The translations under genes were made by a program, and so were the position numbers. From contig JACRIC010000010.1 in assembly GCA_016235915.1 (NCBI GenBank), forward strand, positions 1 through 5,075: a stretch of DNA of 5,075 bases, in the 5' to 3' direction. The DNA comes from Candidatus Peregrinibacteria bacterium. Its GTDB lineage: Bacteria; Patescibacteriota; Gracilibacteria; UBA1369; JACRIC01. Shown here one piece after another: positions 1 to 5,075 of this stretch (the first letter of the stretch is position 1; the number at the start of each line of letters is the position of its first letter). The notes beneath the pieces are model-generated. The model ran no database searches. It was not told the DNA's origin and saw only the letters and a program-made list of their open reading frames with translations.

Positions 1-144
1 GACTACAAGCCGCATATTCATTTCCTGACAATCCAATTTCATACTACTTTTTCACTTGAGGAACCTCTGAAAAACGTATCATCGACTGCAATTTTACCAT
101 TTCGGCTCCAAAATGTGAAACGCTCCTCGACGTATCTTATCTAA
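1..144 (+). CDS. Possible 3' end of an unidentified gene convergent to trpA, 5'-partial
   Basis: Plus frame 1 is open from the left edge for 47 codons to a TAA at 142-144. The first part reads DYKPHIHFLTIQFHTTFSL and the frame then enters the palindromic element at about codon 20, giving EEPLKNV and a further 21 residues. I do not recognise the protein, and 20 codons of non-element sequence is too little for identification. The argument for it is positional: a convergent gene would explain the short spacer, and both this frame and trpA run into the element's arms in the same phase. A competing reading on the minus strand is a new gene starting at ATG 42-40. Treat this as a candidate only. Confidence 0.3.
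   Translation, partial: DYKPHIHFLTIQFHTTFSLEEPLKNVSSTAILPFRLQNVKRSSTYLI
59..78 (+). repeat. Left terminal inverted repeat of the palindromic element
   Basis: This 20-base arm beginning AGGAACCTCTG is the exact reverse complement of 203-222. One mismatch outward (position 58) is followed by two more complementary bases, so the pairing is essentially 22 of 23. In plus frame 1 it encodes EPLKNV (61-78). Confidence 0.85.
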
Positions 145-193
145 TACGCCTTCGTCGCTTTTCACATTTTTCGCTCGAAATGATAAAATTTCG

Positions 194-1054
194 TTACAAA
201 GTTACGTTTTTCAGAGGTTCCTTAATGTTGTCAATGCGCATCGGACTTGCCGCGCGTTGCAATGATGTCATCAGCTTATTCGTATCGTCTCCAATAAGCG
301 CGCTTCCAACAATAAAGCCATTCGCTGAAGTATTTTTCAACGCTCGAATCTGGTTTTGGTTCGAAATTCCAAATCCCACCATGAGCGGAAGGTTTGTTTG
401 GCGACGGATTTTTTTCAAAAGATGCGGTAATGATTTTGGGAGATTTTCTCGAATGCCTGTTATGCCCAGCGTGCTCACCACATAGAGAAATCCTGATGCT
501 AATTTCAGAAGAGCGTTCAGTCTTTTATCGGATGTTCTCTCGCTCACTAGAAAAATCAGATGAATACCGGCTTTCTTTGCCGCTTGTACCGCCTTTCCAC
601 TTTCTTCGAGCGGCACATCAGCAATCAAAACGCTGTCTGCGCCGACGCGTCTTGCCTCTTGGTAAAATTTTGTTATTCCGTATCGATACACCAGATTAAA
701 ATACACGAGAATTCCGATTGGGATTGGCTTTTTTGAAATTTTATCGACATATTTTCGAACGGATTTTATAAATTGAAAAGCTTTTTTCACCGTCATTCCT
801 TCTGCGAGCGCTTTTTTATTCGCTGTCTGCAATACGGGACCATCGGCGGTCGGATCCGAAAAAGGAAATCCGAGCTCGAGCATGTCCGCTCCAAGATGGA
901 TGTACTGTTTTACTGTTACCAGAGAACGTCTTTCATCCGGAAAGCCAATCACGGCAAATGGACAGAAGGCCAATTTTTTTGGGGGACGTGACGGAGACAC
1001 TCCCGCAAAGAGTTCGGCGTATCGATTGGACGGTGGTATGGTGTGAAAAGACAT
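194..1054 (-). CDS. trpA: Tryptophan synthase alpha subunit (TrpA) with an element-derived C-terminal tail
   Basis: A 286-residue cytoplasmic TIM-barrel lyase that splits indole-glycerol phosphate into glyceraldehyde-3-phosphate and indole, passing indole to TrpB. The two catalytic acids are present: Glu60 in DMLELGFPFSDP and Asp71 in TADGP, equivalent to E49 and D60 of the E. coli enzyme. Other landmarks are IPIGILVYFNLVY (111-123), ADSVLIADVPLEES (139-152), loop 6 as STLGITG (194-200), VGFGIS (226-231) and GFIVGSALI (246-254). The ATG at 1054 lies three bases after the trpB stop (TAA AAA ATG) and no Shine-Dalgarno motif precedes it; NRYAELF a few residues in matches the family's first helix. 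The last residues, EPLKNV (279-284), are encoded by one arm of the palindromic element at 59-222, and the stop is inside that element. The natural end of the protein may therefore have been altered by an insertion; the fold and active site lie well upstream and look intact. Confidence 0.97.
   Translation of the reverse strand: MSFHTIPPSNRYAELFAGVSPSRPPKKLAFCPFAVIGFPDERRSLVTVKQYIHLGADMLELGFPFSDPTADGPVLQTANKKALAEGMTVKKAFQFIKSVRKYVDKISKKPIPIGILVYFNLVYRYGITKFYQEARRVGADSVLIADVPLEESGKAVQAAKKAGIHLIFLVSERTSDKRLNALLKLASGFLYVVSTLGITGIRENLPKSLPHLLKKIRRQTNLPLMVGFGISNQNQIRALKNTSANGFIVGSALIGDDTNKLMTSLQRAASPMRIDNIKEPLKNVTL
203..222 (-). repeat. Right terminal inverted repeat of the palindromic element, inside the trpA 3' end
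   Basis: This is the partner of the arm at 59-78. Read on the minus strand it supplies trpA codons 279-284 (EPLKNV); the trpA stop follows at 196-194 within the element interior. Confidence 0.85.
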
Positions 1055-1057
1055 TTT

Positions 1058-2236
1058 TTAAGTTGCAAAAGGTTGCTGTGCATTGATCGCGCTTCGTACC
1101 ACGGAAATATCCTTATCACCGCGGCCAGAGAGATTGATCACTATAATGCTTCCTTTTTTGGCTCGCAGTTTTGGCAAGAGCGCCAGCGCATGAGACGATT
1201 CCAGCGCCGGCATGATGCCTTCCGTTTTCGTTACTTCCAAAAAAGAAGCTATGGCCTCATTATCATTCACGGGAATATATTTTGCCCGTCCGTTTTCCTT
1301 CAAAAACGCATGTTCCGGCCCGACTCCGGGATAATCCAGACCAGCCGATATGCTATGAGCCTCACAAATTTGCCCATCTTCATTTTGCAACACATAACTC
1401 ATGGCTCCGTGAAGGCAACCGATACTTCCTTTGCTGAGTGTAGCTCCGTGAAGATCGCTTTTCACTCCTTTTCCTCCAGCCTCTGCCCCGAGAAGCCGGA
1501 CAGATTTATCTTTTAAAAATGCTGAAAAAATGCCGATCGCATTACTTCCCCCTCCGACGCAGGCAAACACATAATCTGGTAGACGGCCTTCTGCCTTGAA
1601 AATTTGTCGCCGAGTTTCTTTTCCAATAATTTCTTGAAAAAAACGAACCATTTTTGGAAAAGGATGAGGTCCCGCGACCGTCCCGAAAACATAATATGTT
1701 TTTTCTACACACGACACCCAATATCGCAATGCAGAGTTTATCGCTTCTTTCAGGCTCTGCGAACCGCCCGAAACACCAATCACCTCTGCTCCAAACATTT
1801 TCATCCTGTCAACATTTTGCGCTTGGCGCGCCATATCTTTTTCGCCCATGAAAATTTTTACAGGCATTCCAAAAAGCGCTCCGGTCATCGCCACTGCCAC
1901 GCCATGTTGCCCCGCTCCCGTTTCCGCAATGAGTTCTTTTTTTTTCATCCGCTTGGCTAAAAGTCCCTGCCCAATCGTATTATTTGTCTTATGCGCGCCG
2001 CCGTGCACGAGGTCTTCGCGTTTGAGATAAATACGGAAACCATATTTTTCAGAAAGCCTCCGCGCGAAGTACAGCGGTGTCGGACGGCCGAGAAATTCTT
2101 TTTGCAACCGACGCAATTCAATGAAAAAATTTTTATCGCGAATCGTTTTTTCAAATTCGTCAGCTACTTCGAGCAAAATCGGCGCTAAAAGTTCAGACAC
2201 ATACATTCCGCCGAATTTTCCAAAATGTCTGTTCAT
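1058..2236 (-). CDS. trpB: Tryptophan synthase beta subunit (TrpB)
   Basis: A 392-residue PLP enzyme that condenses indole, channelled from TrpA, with L-serine to make tryptophan. The N-terminus (RHFGKFGGMYVSELL) matches the family start and supports the ATG at 2236. PLP-binding Lys83 lies in GGAHKTNNT, catalytic Glu105 in AETGAGQHG, the cofactor-phosphate loop is CVGGGSN (226-232), Asp301 lies in SAGLDYPGVGPEH, EGIMPALESSHA is at 339-350, and the ring-nitrogen Ser370 is in LSGRGDKD. This is the ordinary TrpB1 type that partners TrpA, not the longer TrpB2. It follows the trpC stop by 13 bases and precedes trpA by 3. The bases before the start (ATAATCATCAATCT) contain no Shine-Dalgarno motif. 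All key residues are intact, and I see no frameshift. Confidence 0.97.
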   Translation of the reverse strand: MNRHFGKFGGMYVSELLAPILLEVADEFEKTIRDKNFFIELRRLQKEFLGRPTPLYFARRLSEKYGFRIYLKREDLVHGGAHKTNNTIGQGLLAKRMKKKELIAETGAGQHGVAVAMTGALFGMPVKIFMGEKDMARQAQNVDRMKMFGAEVIGVSGGSQSLKEAINSALRYWVSCVEKTYYVFGTVAGPHPFPKMVRFFQEIIGKETRRQIFKAEGRLPDYVFACVGGGSNAIGIFSAFLKDKSVRLLGAEAGGKGVKSDLHGATLSKGSIGCLHGAMSYVLQNEDGQICEAHSISAGLDYPGVGPEHAFLKENGRAKYIPVNDNEAIASFLEVTKTEGIMPALESSHALALLPKLRAKKGSIIVINLSGRGDKDISVVRSAINAQQPFAT

Positions 2237-2249
2237 AGATTGATGATTA

Positions 2250-3053
2250 TCATTGCGTCTTTTTCGCGTAGCGCGAAATACCGTTTACCGAAAGCAGTCC
2301 GCGTATCGCTTCATCAGGCCTTTTCGCCGTTACAATCGCCTCTCCGACTAAAACCGCATCTACCAGCCCTTGGAGCCGTTTCATGTCCTCAGATGACTGA
2401 ATGCCGCTTTCCGCCACAATAATCGTATCTTTTGGAATAAAAGGCAGGAGTTCAAAAATCCGCTCTTTTCTCAAAATCAGCGTCCGAAGGTCGCGGGCGT
2501 TTATGCCGATGGCTCGGGGATTGAGTGGTAAAGCGTTGTTCAAGTCTTCTCGATCGTGTATTTCAATAAGCGGCTGAAGATGCATTTCTCGCGCCGTTTT
2601 CACTATTTCTTTTAATTTTTTCGGAGAAAATAATTTTGCAATGATGAGAACGGCATCGGCATTGAAAAATTTTGATTCATACAGATCGTGCGGCGTGAGA
2701 AGAAAATCTTTTCGCAAAACAGGAAGAGACGTCGAGTTCCTGACCTCTTTGAGCATCGGAAGGGTGCCGCAAAAAAAACGCTCTTCCGTCACGACCGAAA
2801 TGGCATGCGCGCCGTTTTGTTCGTAGATTTTTGCAAGTTCGGACGGTGAATATTGTATTGGGAATCGTCCTTTTGATGGTGAGGCTCTTTTTATTTCCGC
2901 AATGAGCGAGAGCGTTTCCTTTCCTTGTATGATGGCGTAAAAATCTCTTTTGGGACCATTTATTTCGATTTTAAACGTACAAAAACGTGCGTGCGATATG
3001 CCCTCCGCTTTCCTTTCCATATATTTTCGTGTGACTTTTTTGAGAAAATTCAT
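2250..3053 (-). CDS. trpC: Indole-3-glycerol-phosphate synthase (TrpC)
   Basis: A 267-residue cytoplasmic (beta/alpha)8-barrel enzyme that closes the ring of carboxyphenylamino-deoxyribulose phosphate to give indole-3-glycerol phosphate, the substrate of TrpA. The catalytic set known for this family is complete: E53 and K55 in AEIKRASPSKG, K115 in LRKDF, E164 in PLIEIH, N185 in GINARDL, and E215/S216 in AESGI, followed by the phosphate-site motif VLVGEAIV (about 234-241). The length matches the stand-alone enzyme, so there is no fused TrpF domain. The ATG at 3053 overlaps the trpD stop as ATGA, and the N-terminus (MNFLKKVTRKYMERK) has the expected short helix before the barrel; the next ATG, codon 12, would remove part of it. 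No Shine-Dalgarno sequence is seen upstream, so translation probably relies on coupling with trpD. Identification is secure. Confidence 0.97.
   Translation of the reverse strand: MNFLKKVTRKYMERKAEGISHARFCTFKIEINGPKRDFYAIIQGKETLSLIAEIKRASPSKGRFPIQYSPSELAKIYEQNGAHAISVVTEERFFCGTLPMLKEVRNSTSLPVLRKDFLLTPHDLYESKFFNADAVLIIAKLFSPKKLKEIVKTAREMHLQPLIEIHDREDLNNALPLNPRAIGINARDLRTLILRKERIFELLPFIPKDTIIVAESGIQSSEDMKRLQGLVDAVLVGEAIVTAKRPDEAIRGLLSVNGISRYAKKTQ
3050..3053 (-). promoter_or_regulatory. ATGA stop/start overlap coupling trpD to trpC
   Basis: The trpC ATG (3053-3051) and the trpED stop TGA (3052-3050) share bases. The sequence before it (ACTCAAAATAT) has no Shine-Dalgarno motif, so reinitiation by ribosomes finishing trpED is the likely route to trpC translation. 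The overlap is seen directly; the coupling is inferred. Confidence 0.7.
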
Positions 3054-5075
3054 ATATTTTGAGTAAATTGACGATAACTCTGAAAAAGTTGATAGGCTCT
3101 CCCACTTTCAAGAACTTCTTTGGCGCGTTCGTACCCGTCTTTCCATGATTTGGACGCATTTTCGGGCGCAATAAAAAAGCCTGCAGACGCATTGGCCAGA
3201 ACAAGATCTCGGAGTGCTCCTTTCTTTTCACCTTGCAATATCTGCAAAAAAAGACGGGAATTTTCATTGATGTTTCCGCCTCCAATTTCTCGAAAATCAT
3301 GAAGAGTTTTGAGTCCGAAATTTTCAGGAGACATATAAAAATGTTGAATTTTTTCTTTTTTTACCTCATATACATACGTTTTTCCCGTCATCGTGATCTC
3401 ATCCAAATTATTTTTTCCGTGGAGAAGCATGGCGTGTTCAGTTCCCATGCGGGATAAAATATTCGCCAATACAGGAAGGTGATTCCGAGAGCTTATTCCC
3501 AGAACTTGACGTTTTACTCGAGCGGGATTCAAGAGCGGTCCAAGAAAATTAAAAATGGTGCGACATCCGAGTGATGCGCGGACACTTTTTACAGCCTTCA
3601 TAGCAGGATGAAAAAGCGGCGCGAAAAGAAAAGACAGTCTGAAGCGATCAAAACATGCTTGGATTTCCTTTGGCGAAAGTGTAATTCGTATGCCAAGATT
3701 TTCTAAAAGATCAAAACTTCCACATCGGCCAGATGCCGCTTTTCCTCCATGTTTTGCCACCGAAACCCCTCCAGCGGCCAATATAAAAGCGGACAGAGTG
3801 GAGACATTAAACCGCGAAAGTCCTGAACCGCCCGTTCCACAAGTATCAATCGCATTTTTTACATTGGGCACTTCTATCATTCTTTCTCTCAACTCTTCCG
3901 CAAACCCTTCTATTTCTTCTTCCGTTTCTCCTTTTTCCGTCAAAGCGCGAAGGAGCACTTTTTTCTTTTCATCGGAAATCCGTGAATCAATCAACATTCG
4001 AGCCAGTGTTCGCGCTTCTTCTCGCGATAAATCGGTTTTTGCCACCGCAAGGCATGCTGACATCTTGTGAAAACATTCCATATCCTCTTTCTCTGGAATT
4101 GAGTCGTATACAATTCCAGCTCCTGCCTGAATAGAAACCTGTTTTTTCTTATAAATCATGGTACGAATAGCAATGGCGAAATCCATATTGCCATTCATGT
4201 CAAAATAGCCCACTGCTCCGCCATAGAGACCGCGGCGTTTTTTTTCCAAAGAGCTGATAAGTTGCATGGCTCTCACTTTTGGCGCGCCTGTCAGCGTTCC
4301 TGCAGGAAAACATGTCTGAAATACATCAAAAATAGTTTTATCTTTCCTTAATATTCCGCTCACTTCGCTCACCATGTGCATCACGTGTGAATATTTTTCA
4401 ATATGCATCGGCTTTTTCACTTTTATCGATCCAATTTTGGCACATTTTCCCACATCATTTCTCCCGAGATCGAGGAGCATCATGTGCTCGGCACGTTCTT
4501 TTGGATCACGTCGCAATACATTTGAAAACCCGCGAGGTTTTGTTCCCGCGATTGGCCGCAGAGTGATTTTTCCATTTTTTACTTTGACGAGTGTTTCTGG
4601 AGATGCCCCAATGACGGCAAAATGCGGATATTTCAGATAAAACATGTATGGAGACGGATTTTGAACGCGAAGACTCCTATAGAGGTCAAATGGTTTTTTA
4701 GTCGTTTTTATGATTTTTTCTTGGCTCAGTACTACTTGCACGACTTCTCCTGCGCAGATAGCTTCTTTGGCTTTTTTTACGAATGTCTGATAACTAAAAT
4801 TTTTTATTTTTTTCTCTTTTATCAATGCTACAGACATTGAACGATCTCTTCTTTTCGTTTTTTTCAATTTTTCAAGAACTGTCTGATAGATCTTCTCCGA
4901 TTTTTCAGGACGATCGCGAATGATGATTTCAACTTTGCCTCCAAAATGATCGAAAACCACTACAATTCTGGGAATGATAAAAATTGCCTCAGGATAATGA
5001 AGCGATGTGCACTCTTCAGGAATTTTTATCTCGCTTTCAAAAAAACGCACCAAATCGTAACCGAAATATCCTACC
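3050..5075 (-). CDS. trpED: Anthranilate synthase component I fused to anthranilate phosphoribosyltransferase (TrpE-TrpD), 5'-partial
   Basis: This single open frame encodes two successive enzymes of tryptophan synthesis: TrpE makes anthranilate from chorismate, and TrpD joins anthranilate to PRPP. The gene runs off the window; the first full codon is GTA at 5074, reading VGYFGYDLVRFFE, a conserved mid-TrpE motif, so the N-terminal part with the usual tryptophan feedback site is missing. An apparent TTG start at 5053 is inside this motif and is not real. Counting from 5074 (674 residues visible), TrpE motifs are AGEVVQVVLSQ (108-118), RPIAGTKPRG (173-182), EHMMLLDLGRNDVG (196-209), HVMHMVSEVSG (230-240), GTLTGAPKVRAM (259-270) and AGAGIVYDSIPEKE (317-330). 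LGRND favours TrpE over PabB. TrpD begins near residue 349 (LSREEAR) and shows DTCGTGGSG (410-418), NVST (423-426), KHGG (441-444), FHPAM (488-492), GPLLNPA (512-518) and the metal-binding LDE pair (558-559). GTGGD and KHGN, the usual family forms, are altered to GTGGS and KHGG. No TrpG domain lies between the halves. The stop TGA overlaps the trpC start. Confidence 0.95.
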   Translation of the reverse strand, partial: VGYFGYDLVRFFESEIKIPEECTSLHYPEAIFIIPRIVVVFDHFGGKVEIIIRDRPEKSEKIYQTVLEKLKKTKRRDRSMSVALIKEKKIKNFSYQTFVKKAKEAICAGEVVQVVLSQEKIIKTTKKPFDLYRSLRVQNPSPYMFYLKYPHFAVIGASPETLVKVKNGKITLRPIAGTKPRGFSNVLRRDPKERAEHMMLLDLGRNDVGKCAKIGSIKVKKPMHIEKYSHVMHMVSEVSGILRKDKTIFDVFQTCFPAGTLTGAPKVRAMQLISSLEKKRRGLYGGAVGYFDMNGNMDFAIAIRTMIYKKKQVSIQAGAGIVYDSIPEKEDMECFHKMSACLAVAKTDLSREEARTLARMLIDSRISDEKKKVLLRALTEKGETEEEIEGFAEELRERMIEVPNVKNAIDTCGTGGSGLSRFNVSTLSAFILAAGGVSVAKHGGKAASGRCGSFDLLENLGIRITLSPKEIQACFDRFRLSFLFAPLFHPAMKAVKSVRASLGCRTIFNFLGPLLNPARVKRQVLGISSRNHLPVLANILSRMGTEHAMLLHGKNNLDEITMTGKTYVYEVKKEKIQHFYMSPENFGLKTLHDFREIGGGNINENSRLFLQILQGEKKGALRDLVLANASAGFFIAPENASKSWKDGYERAKEVLESGRAYQLFQSYRQFTQNI

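Larger units (their letters stand above)
59..222. repeat. 164-bp imperfect palindrome, probable MITE-like or palindromic insertion element
   Basis: The two halves of this stretch are near reverse complements of each other. Outer arms at 59-78 and 203-222 match over 20 of 20 bases. Further in, 90-104 pairs with 176-190 (one G-T wobble), 110-120 pairs with 160-170 (11 of 11), and 131-135 pairs with 144-148 at the tip. The pair sums stay at 279-281, so the stems are collinear and could form one long hairpin on either strand. No protein of its own is apparent. Flanks read TTGA on the left and TTAA on the right of GGAACC...GGTTCC, which is at best an imperfect target duplication. Mobility is inferred from the architecture and its overlap with the trpA end. 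A terminator or mRNA-stabilising role is possible, but no U-tract follows it on the trp strand. Confidence 0.75.

Noticed and set aside
1..42. Minus-strand frame starting ATG at 42-40 (MKLDCQEMNMRLVV) and open to the left edge, possibly a gene downstream of trpA.
   Set aside because: Only 14 codons are visible, no clear ribosome binding site precedes it, and it competes with the longer plus-frame tail at 1-144. It cannot be decided from this window.
1043..1516. Plus-strand open frame of 157 codons opposite trpB.
   Set aside because: It lies antisense to a gene with all TrpB catalytic motifs and its translation (rich in Arg, His, Phe and Ser) resembles no family; it is a shadow of the real gene.
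3690..4070. Plus-strand open frame of 126 codons opposite the TrpE-TrpD junction.
   Set aside because: Antisense shadow: no family features, and the minus strand encodes continuous TrpE and TrpD motifs here.
5051..5053. TTG at 5053 as the start codon of TrpE.
   Set aside because: The frame stays open upstream and encodes the conserved VGYFGYD part of TrpE, so this Leu codon is internal and the gene is simply cut by the window edge.
3050..5075. Alternative code in which UGA is read as an amino acid (as in Gracilibacteria).
   Set aside because: trpED and trpC both end in TGA exactly where their families end and where the next gene begins, and no in-frame TGA interrupts any gene.
3050..5075. 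Aminodeoxychorismate synthase (PabB) or isochorismate synthase instead of TrpE.
   Set aside because: The LDLGRNDVG motif, the TrpD fusion and the trpCBA context all point to anthranilate synthase.

Overview
The window is almost entirely a tryptophan biosynthesis operon read on the minus strand. In transcription order (high to low coordinates) it holds trpE fused to trpD (5' end cut by the window edge), trpC, trpB and trpA. The genes are packed tightly: a 4-base ATGA overlap (trpD/trpC), a 13-base gap (trpC/trpB) and a 3-base gap (trpB/trpA). No promoter or leader is visible because the operon start lies beyond base 5075.

The genes cover chorismate to anthranilate (TrpE), anthranilate to phosphoribosyl-anthranilate (TrpD), the indole-glycerol-phosphate synthase step (TrpC), and the final two-subunit tryptophan synthase (TrpA and TrpB). 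Two expected members are absent from the visible part: trpG (glutamine amidotransferase of anthranilate synthase) and trpF (phosphoribosylanthranilate isomerase). trpG would usually sit between trpE and trpD, but here those two are joined directly in one reading frame with almost no linker. trpF would usually sit between trpC and trpB, but only 13 bases separate them and TrpC is of single-domain length.

Downstream of trpA, bases 59-222 form a long imperfect palindrome with perfect 20-base arms at its ends and three nested inner stems. It looks like a small non-coding mobile or palindromic element (MITE-like). It overlaps the last codons of trpA. An open frame entering from the left edge on the plus strand runs into the opposite arm in the equivalent frame, so both reading frames acquire the same hexapeptide, EPLKNV. 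Bases 1-58 hold the probable tail of a convergent gene that I cannot identify.

Organism: a bacterium with moderately AT-rich DNA, lysine/phenylalanine/isoleucine-rich proteins, long A/T runs, and no recognisable Shine-Dalgarno sequence before trpC, trpB or trpA. Two genes end in TGA, which argues for the standard stop-codon meaning of UGA. The mixture suggests a little-studied lineage (perhaps a Patescibacteria/Peregrinibacteria-type genome), but this is a low-confidence inference and nothing in the window proves it.
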